A stretch of 64,000 nt of DNA from Membranipora membranacea. Lineage: Eukaryota > Bryozoa > Gymnolaemata > Cheilostomatida > Membraniporidae. The stretch's first letter is position 1. Each line of letters starts with the position of its first letter. Location of the stretch: the NCBI GenBank assembly GCA_914767715.1, contig OU612071.1:24921681-24985680 (forward strand), written 5' to 3'. Below, one piece after another: positions 24,487 to 36,581 of the stretch. The notes under the pieces were generated by a model. It was not told the origin of the DNA. It ran no database searches and saw only the letters and a list, made by a program, of their open reading frames with translations. A program made the translations under genes and the position numbers.

Positions 24487-26199
24487 CCCACAGCTTAATT
24501 CTTCGATTCTGGTACATGAAAATCAAGCTTTGGATATTTGTAATGAGTCAATTGATATGAATAGGGCTTTTTGGCAACACAAACGGTTCGAGGATATTTT
24601 CAGATATTAAGATTTGCTTTATGTGTTGTATAACATTAAAGTCTCTTTTATGAAACAACAAGGATAACTAATAAATTCTTCCAATAGCAACAGCAAATGA
24701 TTGTGTATGTGATGGTATGGTATGTCTAGTTAAATCACATTTTGCAAGGTTTGAAACAAAATCGTTATCCAATCGCCAGTCTGCTGATCAGAACACACAA
24801 ACACTTGGACCTATGAAAACCCAAATAAAGCCATTTTAATCTGACTGTTCCCTACTGGTAGAGTTGGTCTTAAATTGAAGTATATATTCTGTACTGTCAC
24901 TGTAAGCGCACATGTAGGGAGTGCCAAGAGGTTTGCAAACACTGTAAGCTCTCCACCTGGCTCCATGTTGTGGTAGAGGCCTACATCCAGATGCTTTGAC
25001 TATAGGCCTACAGCAGTTCGACCAAATCATTTAAAATTTTCGCTTCCACCCTCCCTAATTCCACTCACATTACTTGTTGTTACTAAGTTATTCCCACATG
25101 AGAAAGTAGAAGACAACTTGCAAAGATCAATTCCACTTATTTCATTGCATGAGTGCTGTCAAAACTAGTGACCTCCAACATGCTTTGAAGCATTATAATA
25201 AAAGAAAGCTTCAGCTTCATTCATATTTCTTGTCTTTTGCAGGTGGAGGCACATGTTAGTATTGCACAATCCCCCAGTAAGACCCGTATTCTCGTTGGTA
25301 AATGAAACTCTACATCGTCCTATGGAGACTGATTATGTAGATCAGCTATAAAATATGTATTGTCATTGGTTCACAAACAGTCAGTAGGTCTGAGGTGATA
25401 GGAATATTACTTTGAGCCTCAAGCTCTAAACCAACACCCTTCTCTGCCTAGTTCAAACGATTCTATGTCAAATATTGCAGATTAGTCAATTGACCTTGTC
25501 CCTAACCACTCATTAGCCTATATGGTAAAAGAATGTTGCGCCTCTATATAATACTGTTTTACGGTTTATAAAAACATTCAACTGTCGTTGCCCGTCTCCC
25601 CCATCTTGTCCTCTTGCGGAGACTATCGTTAGATACGACAAGTATATGATGACCAACCTGGATAGTTAAACTCATGGTTTACAGATTTTACACGTATCAG
25701 GTTGTGCAGTGTTGCATAAACAATTAAGAGTCTACCTGAAATATTCAGTAAATGGACTTGTGGATCTGAACCTGACACAATATAAAATTACTGGGTCAGG
25801 ATCACAACTACAACTTCTAAATCAAGATATTTTCCACAATAATGGTGTGATAATGTTTTTATTGACAGCAAGTAATCAAGTGTGACGACTATGAGATGTC
25901 AACGAAAAAAGATGTGTTGATTTTATACAGAGTTAGCCGTCACGGCTCAGTATCATGAAATACTGGTGAGTTATGTGCAGTAAGACCAGAGACCATAGAA
26001 AGTATACGTTCTCTGGTCAGACTGGTATCGCTGTCATTGCAGGCAGTTTACATCTAATCTATTTAAACAATTAGCAATTAGTTTCAATTTAATTTCTGCG
26101 AACAGCTTTGGAAACAAACATAACAGCTTAGAGGGCTTTCTATCTCTGAGGTCATCATAGCAAAGATCTTAAAGGTTTTGCAACAGGTGTGACATGGTG
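24487..26199. other. AT-rich non-coding stretch
   Basis: Only short frames without domains. No structured element recognised. Confidence 0.5.
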
Positions 26200-26360
26200 A
26201 ACAATGTACCACTACTGCTGTTACTTGTGGAGAGTGCCCTCATTGAATTCTGTATAGCTCAATGATGATAAACTGAGGCTTCATATCAGCACTGTCACCT
26301 AATGGGCTAATTATCTGCACAGAACGATTTTCAAAATCAAAATGCGAAATCAAAGCACCA
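26200..26360 (+). mobile_element. Fold-back MITE, family F2, copy 2 (one arm)
   Basis: Reads ACCACTACTGCTG, CTCATTGAATTCTGTATAGCTC in part, then GTCACCTAATGGGC, matching the left arm of the element at 11.5 kb. The opposite arm is not found, so this is a half copy. Confidence 0.75.
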
Positions 26361-26504
26361 GATGAAGTAGCTAAGTGTTTACTGCTTAAAATCATCATCA
26401 CCATCATTGAGTCATTGTTTTCTCCCCCCGATATTTACACTCTATTTTGGCGAACACCCCCCCCCCTCAATTATAGGTGATAGTGTTAAGATTTAAACCT
26501 CTTT

Positions 26505-27290
26505 TCTTCTTTGCTCCGAAGTAAAAGTCAGGTTCGCCAAGGGTTATCCTCTCATTTAATAGTAGAGGACAACTCTATATTGCACTTCTAAACAATAGAA
26601 TTGAGTTTCTATTTTGATAAGCTTGCACAAATTGGCCACAATGGTGTGACTATCAGGGTTTCCCCTTTGAGCAGGCCACCCTCCACCGAGATTTTTGGTC
26701 TGCTTTTTTCTGTATTAAACTAATCCCTGTTTTGATTCAAGTTTTGATTTTTTTTTCACACCTGAAATATCTCTGCTGTGACCATTGAGGGGGCTTTTAA
26801 GGCCGATTTCTCCATCCCACAGCACCTTCGACTGTATACCTCTTCTGAGAGTGAAGCTATTCTGTCTGGCTGATGATAAGTAGGCACCAGCTGTTTTTAT
26901 ATTGATGCAGTCTCTTTTTTTTCTCGTCGGTTCATGTTGATGATCAACAAAGCTTTTTTTATTCCCGGAAACTCAGTACATCTCGGACTTAATTCATTAA
27001 TATTACACATCAGTTCATTTTTGGCAACTTGAATATCCTTCAGCATGGAGTCGATCCCCAACCTCACCTCATAAATCCTTGAGAGGCCACCGTCATCATA
27101 ACGCCAGTTCTACTCTCACATTATTATTGTATTTGCTGATCATCTCCTTGATTGTTGTGTTATACAGTCTAGATCTCTCAGTCTTTATTGCAGGTTTTTT
27201 TACAAGTTTGAGCGAGAGCACTCCAACCTCATTTGTCGTGTTTTATGTTGTATTTTTTCTAACTGAGCATAGCTCAATATATTGATGCAT
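26505..27290 (-). pseudogene. Decayed duplicated module M1, copy A (coiled-coil-like)
   Basis: This block is similar over most of its length to 30395-31060, and over its right part to 43100-43645, all in one orientation. On the minus strand a shared frame reads KTERSRLYNTTIKEMISKY in this copy, a charged helical stretch suited to a coiled coil. It ends near VELAL, where all copies meet a stop or a possible exon border. Other shared blocks are CACACCTG, CTCTGCTGTGA and CATTAATATTACACATC. I do not recognise the family. Stops and indels make every copy non-functional as it stands. Confidence 0.5.
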
Positions 27291-28178
27291 AGGCCTACCT
27301 CAATTTGCTTGTTTCATCTGCAGCCATGATACCAATGAGGCCAATTCTACCACATCTGTGTTATAGTCTGCAGTAAAACGAAAACAAGATAGTTAACCAT
27401 GAAAAATACAGGATAACAATTTATTGCAACAGCAAGTAACTTTCAGTTTAAAATATTAAGTAAAACTAGGCTTTTTAAATAGGCCACAGTATTTTGCAAT
27501 TATTTTTTTCCTCATTATGTTTACTGATGGTAGGGATGGGAAGCTTTTGTAGAATAAACAAACAATTGAGTCAACTGCTGAATCTTCTACTAATGAAACC
27601 AGGGGTGATGAGTGTGTTGTTAGTTGTCTGCTTATTGATACTCAACTGAATATTTTGATAAAATAATGCTTCACAAGCTTCAGAATTCATCTCGTCCAAA
27701 GATGTTCGCCACATGTCATAAGCGACGATTACCTATGTGATGGCCTGAGTAAGAAACAGCTAGCCCTCTCAAACACAAACAGATAATCAATATGATTGAT
27801 ATTGATTAAAATATTAAAATATATGTGCCATTTACTACTATAAAGGCTACCTGAAACAAATCCCTTAAGTCTTGCAGGAGCCTTCACCACACATTTATTT
27901 AGATCTAGGCTATCAGCTTCATAACAATCCTCATCCTTATATAGTTTCTCCTATATTCTTTTCAAGAATTTTGTGTCATCTGTAGTATACTTCTATAAGG
28001 TAGTAGTTTTATACCAGCACATAATAATGTAATGTTTTCTCATAAGATATAGGATCAAGACCAGATGAATTAAATATAGAAGTGAAAAAGTCAAGTCAAA
28101 TTTTCAGAGTTGTTTGGACATCTCTAAGCAATTCACAAAAACAGTTATCATTTAAAATTATCGAGTTATAAAAATTCA
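27291..28178. other. AT-rich non-coding stretch
   Basis: No recognisable coding or RNA feature. Confidence 0.5.
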
Positions 28179-28700
28179 GAAATAAAAATAACTTATCTTA
28201 AAATGGTTACATACACATTTGCTAAATTTTTCTTTGCCCTCGTTCCAAAACCCGACAGCCATTGCTGTTTTGGCATTGTACGTTCCACGCCCAAAACTGA
28301 TCCTTTTGTCATGTACGACATTGAGTGTGGTATTGAAGCTTTGCACATGCGTTGTGGACATGTCCTCAACATACTGATGGGCGTTCTTGTACTGTGGGAC
28401 TTTTCTAGAGCATCTGTTAGTAGTTGGACACTTAATATTGGCCTCTTTGTGGGGTTAAAAAACCATCCTGCTGCTGGGTCAGGTTTGCAAGTTTTGCAGC
28501 GAGCGATGCCGAGGCAGTTGGTGTGATCACCCTGATAGTGTTTCATACAGTTGACAAAAGCTCTACGGAAATATTTTGTACTTCCATTAGAATTCTTCAG
28601 GCAGAATTTTGCATGTACTCTGAAAGCATGGGGCTTGTCATCAAGCTCATTGTGCCATGTCCATCCATAGTCTCTTTTTGGCTCCTTAGACGTGTTCTGT
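28179..28700 (-). pseudogene. C-terminal fragment of a DDE (Mutator-like) transposase-like protein
   Basis: The minus strand reads DYGWTWHNELDD, FRRAFVNCMKHYQGDHTNC and KTCKPDPAAGWF in one frame (about 28390-28690). After a frameshift it reads MSTTHVQSFNTTLNVVHDKR and GTYNAKTAMAVGFWNEG (28200-28361). The layout is GDHTxC / C..C followed by T..V.SFN..L....KR..F.RG.Y..+...A....N.G. This fits the C-terminal part of animal transposase-like proteins, where an [NT]xxxESxN block carries the third acidic residue; here that residue is Q. The catalytic core upstream is missing. The family name is an inference from motif order. Confidence 0.5.
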
Positions 28701-29226
28701 AAGGATTTTTTTCTAGCTGTTTTAATTCATGCCAGTTGTTTTGCTAGATTAGGGTCTCTGGGTGTTCCTCTCTTACATATTTGCTGATGCTAGCGTTAAT
28801 GTCATGGCAGTGCTTGGCGACCGAGATATATACTTTTAGCGTGTTATAATGCTAACTGTTCCTAGTTTCTCGTGTCTCTGGGCTACACGGTCCTTCTCAG
28901 ATGTTACAGTCTTGAAGCGACAACCTTTTTGGTTTTATTTCCAATACATATAATGTCCGTTTGTCTAGTGTTTTTCCATGTCCCGTGCGCGCATCATACA
29001 GGAGATCTATTGCTTGGTTCCTTTCTCACCCTCCTTATCAGTCGCCTGAAGAATGAAATATTACAGTTATTATCAAACTATTATTGTCTACTGGGCAAGA
29101 TCAAAGATTATTATCATTTATGGTATATAATTGTATATAATTGGACTTACTCTCTGAACATTAAGTTTTATCAATTTTGATAATACTCGAGAAACTGAAT
29201 AACTAATTTTTAAAACCAGAATATAC
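28701..29226. other. Short non-coding stretch
   Basis: A minus frame at 28690-28740 (ELKQLEKNPYRTRLRSQKE) may be a frameshifted upstream part of the transposase fragment. The plus frame 28872-29180 has no domain. Confidence 0.35.
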
Positions 29227-29691
29227 TTATGTAGTAGATGGAGTGGTTGTTAAAGCCTCCCCAAATGACTGAATGTAAGCATGGAGCACAAAACCATTCT
29301 TTGTTGTAAATTCATCATAATGTATCTTTGTAACAGTAACAGTAAAGATAGCCATGGTAACGATCTGTGAAATAGAAAACAATATTATTGTACTTGACTG
29401 CTTACATGGGCTGTCAATTTGAAACGCAGTGGAATCACAGTCTCTCCCGACAGGGTATATTGATGGAGCATTACAGTCAGATTCAGAGCCTGGTACTATC
29501 AGCTTGTAGTGAGATTTAGGCTCGGTGACTTCAAAGGCGAGAAGGGAATAATCGAAAGAATAGGTCTCTAAAAGTTTTCCAAATATAACCCACTGCGATC
29601 GTAGTTCTAATATCTTGAGGATTTTTACAAACTCTGGTAATTCCAGGTACCCTCCACTCAACTTCCATGCGAGGACATGGTGTTTTTGTGC
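29227..29691 (-). CDS. Unrecognised protein fragment with a hydrophobic segment
   Basis: A 144-codon open frame (from 29661) ends in TTTPSTT and stop; the frame stays open slightly upstream. It has two cysteines in ESDCNAPSIYPVGRDC, followed by a hydrophobic run (SSTIILFSISQIVTMAIFT) that could be a membrane segment. A GTAAGC within the SPC codons and a TTTCACAG 41 bases later could instead mark a very short intron that removes part of the hydrophobic run. I do not recognise the family. It lies among the decayed receptor-like modules and could belong to them. Confidence 0.35.
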   Translation of the reverse strand, partial: AQKHHVLAWKLSGGYLELPEFVKILKILELRSQWVIFGKLLETYSFDYSLLAFEVTEPKSHYKLIVPGSESDCNAPSIYPVGRDCDSTAFQIDSPCKQSSTIILFSISQIVTMAIFTVTVTKIHYDEFTTKNGFVLHAYIQSFGEALTTTPSTT

Positions 29692-30394
29692 TTAGCACCC
29701 TCAATTTCCACATTTTCAATGCAGTAAATAATCTCATCATCATTAAGTACTTGGTACTGCTGCTTAACTAGCACCTTAAGTTGGCGAAATAAAAAAAGTT
29801 TTGAATTGCAATTAGCTCACCTTAGGACTGTAAGTGATGTCCTATACCAGACATGAAAGCTAAATATGACGCCCAACGCAATGATGTCTACAGGTTTCAC
29901 ATTGTTGACACGAACTGCCACTCTACGCACGAGTTTAGAAAGCTCCCAAACCTGTGTAAGAAAATGATAATAATGTGTATCCGTACATTGATAGAAAAAT
30001 TATGTATATATATATTATGTTTATTTATTAATAAGTAACTTATTATTGCTGTCAGGCTTCGAAAACCGTACTAAAAATCAATGGTTGGGTTTCTCCAACA
30101 TAGGAAACAACTTGCTCAGCACCTAATTGGCCAGAAAGAAATCTACGCCTAGCTCGCAACAAATTTTGGTTGTTTCTCTTATGAGGACATACCACATGAA
30201 ATCTAACATGATGAATGAATGGGTTATTAACGGATATCCAACATTGCTAACTTGTTCAGTCAGCAGAGGGAATTGACACAGCAACTTACCAGAGCCTCAT
30301 CAGGAAATACAGGAGGTCCAAAATCTGTATTCTGTCTTCTCCAGCTCTGATAAGTTTAAAAAGTGCACATTTCGCTGACACGTAGCAGCAGCTT
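29692..30394. other. Non-coding stretch
   Basis: No recognisable gene or element. Confidence 0.45.
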
Positions 30395-31060
30395 TTCTTT
30401 GCTCCAAAGCAAAATCAGGTTCGCTTAGGGTTATCCCCTCATTTAATAGTGTAGGATGACTCTATAGTGTTGGTTTTAAAAAGCATTTTTTAAGCTCGCA
30501 CCAATGTGCAACAAGGTGCGACTCTCAAGGTTTCCCCTTTTAAGCAGGTAGGCCTCCATCATTCTCCTAGATCTTTGGTATCTTTTTTTTCTCTGCATCA
30601 ATTAAATCCTGTTTTTTTGTTCGGCTCACTGTTTTTCACACCTGCATATCTCTGCTGTGAGAGTGAAGCTATTCTATCTGACTAATAAATTTTTTAACAT
30701 ATTTTCTCATCTCGGTTCATGTTGATGATCAACAAATGCTTTTTTTCTGCAAGGAAGCTCGGTACGGCATGGACGTTAATCATTAATATTACACATCGGT
30801 TTGATATCATCATTTTGAGCCACAGCAAATCCTGGATATTGATCCATATCCTCTAATCATAAGTCATTTTGACGCCACCATCATCATAACACCAGTTCTA
30901 CACTCACACTGTTGTATTTTTCCGTTTTGTTGCTGTTCATCTCAGTGATTGCAGTTTTTGCTGAGTTCTGCAGTCTTGATCTCACTTGCCTTATTTTATG
31001 TGTTTCTGTTCCCAGCTGATCATGACACTCCCCAGCAGGCGGGATGTTTAGAGTTTTTTT
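30395..31060 (-). pseudogene. Decayed duplicated module M1, copy B (coiled-coil-like)
   Basis: Paralogue of 26505-27290, sharing TTTCTTTGCTCC, GGGTTATCC and CTCATTTAATAGT at one end and CATTAATATTACACATC at the other. The minus-strand frame reads GECHDQLGTETHKIRQ, RSRLQNSAKTAITEMNSNK and NSVSVELVL before TGA TGA. That frame aligns with KTERSRLYNTTIKEM in copy A. The charged, heptad-like composition suggests a coiled coil. Function unknown. Confidence 0.5.
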
Positions 31061-31524
31061 TACACTGATTAATGAAGTAGTGAGACCTATATCATTTGCT
31101 CAGTACAAGAGACCGCGATTATATACCAGTGCACTGCTGGTTACTAATAAGTAAAAAGATCAGAGTTGAGTTTCAAATATATATATGATTAGTCAGCTGT
31201 GAAATTATATGTGTCCTTGTGCTCAAAAAAGTCGTCATCACAATGCTTAGACCATTATCTATATTCTAGACTTTGCTGTTAGCTTGTATAATGGCCTTGT
31301 CAGAGCTACATTAGCTATCGATTTGTTTAGATTTGCATCCTCTTTCAGGTAATAAATTGCGTCACACCAATCGTCCCAATTTCAAGGCCTAGTTTGTGAT
31401 GATTTTGGTGTACCAGTTGTAAGTAATGACATGCATAAAAAAAACTTTGAGCTTAACAGCATTGCGCTGCAAAATAAAATGCTCAAAGATTTGACCGCAG
31501 CTACTCTGTCCTATCAAGAAAATT
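31061..31524. other. Non-coding stretch
   Basis: No recognisable coding sequence or element. Confidence 0.45.
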
Positions 31525-32215
31525 TCAACATTTTACCATTGATTTGACCCGCATGGTCAGCCCCAGCCTCTCCACTGACATTCCCAACAGCAACAGCAGG
31601 TTTAGTATCATTACGAACAAAGCATCATGATCTGATCTAGCCCCAGGGTTAGCCACTGGAGGTATCGGCACAACTGTATGTTGTATCTCTGTAGTTGACG
31701 GCTTGGACACGATCATAGGTGGACACTTGTCGACAGGTTTGTTCTCAGAAGATGGAGGATTCGGCTTCTCGGTTTGGATCTCCTCATACTTGGACATCTA
31801 TAAACAGATACCATGTAAAAGGTTTGGCAATTGTGACCGACAACAATTCCAAGTTTGAGGGGCTGCAGAGAGTTCTCGTTGATACATGAGACCATGTAAC
31901 CATAGTTAACCACAGGCCAGCCTTGTCCCACAGCTTCTATACTGATGCATGGAGTGACTTTCCTAGTTGGGGCAGTCTCTGTGGCCAACACTATCACTGT
32001 AATCCGACCTTGGCAGCTCTCGCCTCGCTTGCATCTAGCATGGTCACACAGGTAGCTGTATGGAACTCTTCTCTTGTGATGTGTTTGTATTTTGCAGGAG
32101 TCGGCCCAGTTGTACTTTGGCCAATGTAAGTCGATATCTAACCTGGTAGAGACTCTTTAATCCAGGCATAGTTTTCCTGCCATGGCATGCCAGTTGATGA
32201 TCTGAATGTCCTAAG
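31525..32215 (-). pseudogene. Exon-like cluster of an unrecognised receptor-like gene
   Basis: In minus-strand order: 32140-32204 reads RSSTGMPWQENYAWIKESLP between a possible acceptor (GGCTTAG) and donor (AG/GTTAGA). 31803-32125 is one frame with many cysteines: YLCDHARCKRGESCQG, a V/I-rich strand, APTRKVTPCISIEAVG and YGYMVSCINEN. 31525-31797 opens directly after TTTATAG as MSKYEEIQTEKPNPPSSENK, a charged, proline-rich tail that becomes leucine-rich (ILNLLLLLGM). The layout suggests an extracellular Cys-rich region followed by a tail, but stops occur between pieces (for example at 32165). I do not recognise the domains. Confidence 0.35.
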
Positions 32216-32959
32216 CCAGAACCATATTGATTGATATTTGGTGTCGAATCTGATTGGAATATTAAACGAGATTATCTCACCTTTTATTCAACTCATGTCA
32301 TCCCCATCAGCTGCCATGTATCCTTGTTTATTTCATCCATAATGGCTATTGACTATTTACTGCGCACTCCTCCACATAATGCCCATTGGCAGGCTCCACT
32401 GAATATCAACTGCGTTCTTAGCTCACTGGAGAACCATGACAAGCCAAAGAACCTGACCCGTTAACGATCGAGATATTCAATTGCGTATAACATAGTCAGC
32501 TGTTGTTGATCTTATCACTGTCTTGTGGAGTTGAATCAGGCAGACCAACACTGAATTTTTTTTGTTTATTTAGGTCTTAGACTTGAAATGTATTTGCTGC
32601 CATATTTTATTGTTGTCTCCACTGCGCCAGTGTCTAACACGTTTAGAACTTGAGAAAGAAACTTCACTAAACCTGTTTTCATGAAGGTCTGCTCACTTGG
32701 ATGGTATATGAACACTTGTCCCGAACAAAACTACTTTTGCAATTTATATCCAATAATTTAAAATCTAAGTAGAATCAGACCTCAAGCGCTGCAAAACCCA
32801 CAAGAATTGACAGAAACATCCACGCGATCATGCACACATCAATGCTACAAAATGTCTGTTCAAATGGCACCAAGTGTAATTGACCATGAGCCATACCATA
32901 TAGATCTCAACCCGAAAACACACGCCGCTGACTTTCCTATCAATCCAAGAAGGTCGGTC
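32216..32959. other. Intervening sequence
   Basis: No recognisable coding feature; may be intronic to the surrounding decayed gene. Confidence 0.35.
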
Positions 32960-33055
32960 TGCCTTCTCCTGGTAATCTCTTCATACAGGTCCTCATTCCA
33001 ATCCTAGTCTGAAGCATATCTCCGTTCAGCCTCCATTGTCAGTGTGTATGTCACA
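32960..33055 (-). pseudogene. Exon-like fragment (unrecognised)
   Basis: The minus frame reads TVTYTLTMEAERRYASD, then an in-frame TAG, then DWNEDLYEEITRRRQTDLLG. Acidic and basic residues alternate as in a soluble domain. It resembles the exon at 37.2 kb (MEVQMYKQNWKANTKDL) in length and spacing only loosely. Confidence 0.3.
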
Positions 33056-33394
33056 GTCTAAAATATTTTGATATAATTATGACATTTTCCATATTATCTC
33101 GCTACTTTTTGAAGGGAACATATCAGCCACAGCCACAATATGGATGGATAGGTTATACACATTCACATTCAATACATAATGCTAAATTTAGAAAAGCTAC
33201 AAGTGTCAAAATCTAATTTTCGAGGGTATGTAGAACCAAGGGGAGAACAGCCACCCAGCACGAGACCGACCAAGGACCAACAAGCATTCGAGCAAATGGT
33301 GGCTATGATTAAATTTTCCCATGAGAGTTTGTCAACCGCCATTTTTCAAACATAGTGCACACAAATGTAATGTCAGATCCTGTGCATTTAGCCC

Positions 33395-33633
33395 TTAATC
33401 AAATAACAACTGAGAGACGTCACTGCTAGAGTTGAACAGAGAATATAGCAAACATTGATTACTTCTATGCCAATCACCTCCGAATTTGTATGATGCCATT
33501 TGTGGACTTTTATAAAAAAAGTTTGGCCGGGTCGTACTCCTCCCGAGTGATCTCTCAAATATCTTGTAAAGTAGGTCTTTTTCCTTGTGGTTAGTGTGAC
33601 CCAGTAGCTCCGGTTGTATGTGGCCTAGAATAG
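33395..33633 (-). pseudogene. Module M2 exon, copy 1 (unrecognised domain)
   Basis: After a good acceptor (CTGTTTTCCAG at 33634) an open frame of 78 codons reads ILGHIQPELLGHTNHKEKD, KIFERSLGRSTTRP, KFGGDWHRSNQ and SSSDVSQLLFD, then TAA. A diverged paralogue at 47620-47860 keeps LGHTNH and EKD but has frameshifts and several TGA stops where CGA would fit. The GELLGHT/NHKEKD block looks like a folded domain rather than noise. Family not recognised. Confidence 0.45.
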
Positions 33634-33823
33634 CTGGAAAACAGGAAAAAAATAGTGGACAATCAGGCTATCAATAACTCATGAGCCTCGCAACTATGCT
33701 CATCAATATGTGTACCACAGTCCCATGAGACCCCAAATAATATGTAAGTAATATAAGTAAAAACTTTTATCTTGGTGATTTACCTGAAACCTTAGAGGCC
33801 CCTTTTATAAGAGACATTAAATC

Positions 33824-34006
33824 CTAGTCCTTTTGAATATAAAATATCAGAAAGGCCTGTGATGTGATCGAAAAAGCTGCTCTTTGTTCAAAAGGTATTA
33901 TACGGTAGGGAATTGAATTCCAAATATTATATGACAACTTCACCGGGAAAACTGAAGAGATAAGAAACGGGTGCGCTATGGAATATTTTTCACTATTTTT
34001 GACCAT
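33824..34006 (-). pseudogene. Non-LTR retrotransposon RT C-terminal remnant
   Basis: A 60-codon frame reads AHPFLISSVFPVKLSYNIWN, SIPYRIIPFEQRAAFS and FLIFYIQKD. This matches the usual C-terminal tail of LINE reverse transcriptases (.WNSLP..IR......F...L...L). No upstream RT is found next to it. The flanking bases (GTGCGCTATGGA, ACTCTGTGTAACAAGC) recur at 43.81-43.88 kb, so this piece sits inside a larger duplicated segment. Confidence 0.55.
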
Positions 34007-34061
34007 GATTTAGTCAGCAGATTACTCTGTGTAACAAGCTTCACTCACCTACTTTTCCTCT

Positions 34062-34199
34062 CTAAACTTTCGAAGAGCCTCTCAATCTCTCAATTAGCCT
34101 CAAATATTTTCCATCGTTTTCCATGAGCCTGTATGCCAGGTTTTGGGTTGTGATTGTGTCATTAGGGCTGATTACATTTAATGCAGCAATAGATAAGTT
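34062..34199 (-). pseudogene. Module M2 tail exon, copy 1
   Basis: The minus frame reads NLSIAALNVISPNDTITT, QNLAYRLMENDGKYLRLIER and ends GSSKV-TAG. It aligns without gaps in its second half to 45615-45791 (LTTPELAYRFMENDGEYLGL). Many differences are synonymous or conservative (GAA/GAG, AAC/AAT, GGA/GGT), a sign the segment was once translated. Family not recognised. Confidence 0.5.
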
Positions 34200-34555
34200 T
34201 TTTTTTGTGTTTCTGCCACATCCGCATCTACCTCAGTTCCAAATTTCAGAGGAGTTTTTACTTTTCGGAGTGCTAGAGTATTGTGCACGCAAGAGACTTT
34301 TTCTTTTCACTGGAGAAGTATTAAACTAGTTGTGAAATCACTCCAAATTGTGACATCGTGATGACAGATTTTAGAAGTTTCTGCCTGTTATGCTGACAAT
34401 TAATCTTTGAAAGGTCTCAAACCCCTAATGATTTAAAATAATATAATAGTAATAATATATAATAATCATTGATCAAGACAGCATTAAATCATGTAGCCGA
34501 AGAAATCTTGTGTGAATGCCTGAAGTTAACTTCTGAAATCAAAGGTTGAACCATG

Positions 34556-34860
34556 TTAGGTCAGTGTGGCGTAGTATCTCGAAGCATGAACCATTTGTAA
34601 TTGTTTGTTAGTAAAATATACTCCAATTAAAATGCCTGAAAAGGTTTCTACGTACCAGGAGGGGAAGCCACAATTTTTCCACAGAATAATCAGTTCTATA
34701 AAGTTGATTCGCTCTTTGTTTGTCCGGCACTGGCTGAAACCAATTATCCCTAATATGACTGTCAGTATAGGCAAGAGCAGAGCTGCCACATGGTGAACTG
34801 TTTGTTTGGCAGCCGTCACCTTCTGATATATATTCCTCTACCTTTTCAGCTTCAGCCTCC
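34556..34860 (-). pseudogene. Module M3 transmembrane-like exon, copy 1
   Basis: The minus frame from 34819 reads TAAKQTVHHVAALLLPILTV, ILGIIGFSQCRTNKERI and LIILWKNCGFPSW, followed by a donor-like G/GTACGT. The 20-odd residue hydrophobic stretch ending in a Cys-Arg stop-transfer signal looks like one membrane helix. It is clearly paralogous to the exon at 36.6 kb. Confidence 0.45.
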
Positions 34861-35788
34861 TCCTGTTCATTTGACTGATGGTGTCGGGTTGTGAAGACTA
34901 TGGTTGTGAAAATCGAACAAACACATTTCTCGGCTTTGGCCGTGAAGCAAGATGCAATGTTTTATGCGTCATTGGAAAAGACACAAGCCGAGTTAATCCT
35001 GCTAACAGAAGAAATTTATAATGGCTATCTAGAGTATGATGAATGATTGATAGTATTTCTCGTAATGGCACACTGTGTACTATAATGAAAAAAAAACTTC
35101 ACACGAGGCTAAACCGGCTAACATAAGCTCATTTCAGCGTATCAGGATTATCTGGCTTAGGATAAAGGAAAGACAGTGGAGCTGAGATCTCTTCAGGAGC
35201 TGCTAAAACTCCAAAACATAATAGATTAACAAACTTTGAAGCTCTCAATTATTTATTATTAAGTGAGTAACATAAAAATATAGAAAACCTGATAATACCT
35301 GTTATTATAGGTACCTATAATATTGGGAAGTGTCCCATACATGTGTGGGTTTCAACTGTTATTGATTTACAAATTATTAAATAATTCTGGAACATATTCA
35401 TACCATAAGAGCATGATGATGGAACCTTCCTAATTGTTGCCTCCCCTCTTTAGTGTTTAGGATATCTTACTGCAAGGCTCATACTCTCCTCCCCGTGAAT
35501 GGCCGCCAGCATAACCATTCAATGAGTAGAAAAGATATGCGCAATGATGGTGACTTTCGTATCTTGAGGAAACTTTCAAGCTTTTTAAATTCTTGCCTGG
35601 TCAGTTTTTATGCTTAGAATCTTGACTAGTTGTAGATTGAGAGATTAGAAGTTGATATTCTTACCTAGTCTTCATAACCCGATGACCAAAATGGATCATT
35701 TTTGGGGCCAAGTGGTTGATGGTGCTATGCAAATTTATTAATAAAAGAGACAGTATCCATCAATGACTACCATCAGTTTTTGCCATAT

Positions 35789-35980
35789 TTATTTCACTTC
35801 TCTGCTAATTAAGCTTAGTTTATGGTATGCTTTTGCATCTATCTTTGAACCTTCTGAAGTAATTGCAAATTTTGTTTCTTTTTGATTTTTCCTATCAAAT
35901 GCAGCCCCTTTTTCCAATGTGTTAAGAAGGTAGACATTAAACATAGCCGGCTTAGTTTGTGAGGTGCTGCTCTCCATGGC
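35789..35980 (-). pseudogene. Charged tail exon (unrecognised)
   Basis: After GACTGTAG the minus strand opens GCC-ATG and reads MESSTSQTKPAMFNVYLLNT, KGAAFDRKNQKETKFA and KAYHKLSLISREVK, then stop. It is polar and lysine-rich. It lies directly downstream (minus direction) of the M3 exon at 36.6 kb and could be its cytoplasmic tail. No known domain. Confidence 0.3.
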
Positions 35981-36581
35981 CTACAGTCTCCGGTCATTGC
36001 TTTTGACCAAACCTGAAAAATCAGTTAACTTTTGAAATAGACTCTTTCGCAATCTTGAAATCAGCCAATGAAATATTTGAATGAGAAGTAAAATTGATTG
36101 TATCGCGATATGACCATTGTTATATACTCATTCAAGCTTTATAGGCCACCACTATCTGTTGTCAATACTGTTTGGGAATCCAGCGATTCATTGGCTGACG
36201 TCGTCAACTTCAGGTTGTCACAAACAGATTTAAGTGCAGTTACGATACACTTTGAAGCAACACTTTACTCAGAATCTGGAATCATAATGAGCAACAACTG
36301 ATTATACAGTGATAGATATAAATAAATAAGCAGACAGTTAGAGAAACAGGTTCATTCTATATCGAGTTCTAATTTTCGCTTCACAAATCTGTACGTAAAC
36401 AGCGTATATTTGACATTTAGCTATGGTAGAATTTATTTTTTCAGAATACAAGCCCAAATTATCTAACTCATCTTCTCAGTGCTAGAACTTCGTACGGCAC
36501 TAATGACATGCATTGTTTACTCCAAAACATAGCACAGCTTACCTACAAGATAAGAAGGTTGACATTAGTATTGGTATTAAC

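Noticed and set aside
28203-28526. 107-codon plus-strand frame
   Set aside because: It is antisense to the transposase-like fragment, which has recognisable motifs in its own frame.
31525-31797. CD225/dispanin (IFITM-like) protein
   Set aside because: The proline-rich start and a D-H-x-A-L hydrophobic stretch looked suggestive, but the conserved CD225 motifs (CC near the first helix, the NxGD-like loop, second helix) are absent.
32960-33055. SEA domain
   Set aside because: The strand-like VTYTLT start fits loosely, but no GS cleavage motif or full-length domain is present, and an in-frame stop interrupts it.
36098-36301. Plus-strand SEA-like frame
   Set aside because: Protein-like composition only; no splice borders, no paralogue, and neighbouring exons are all on the other strand.
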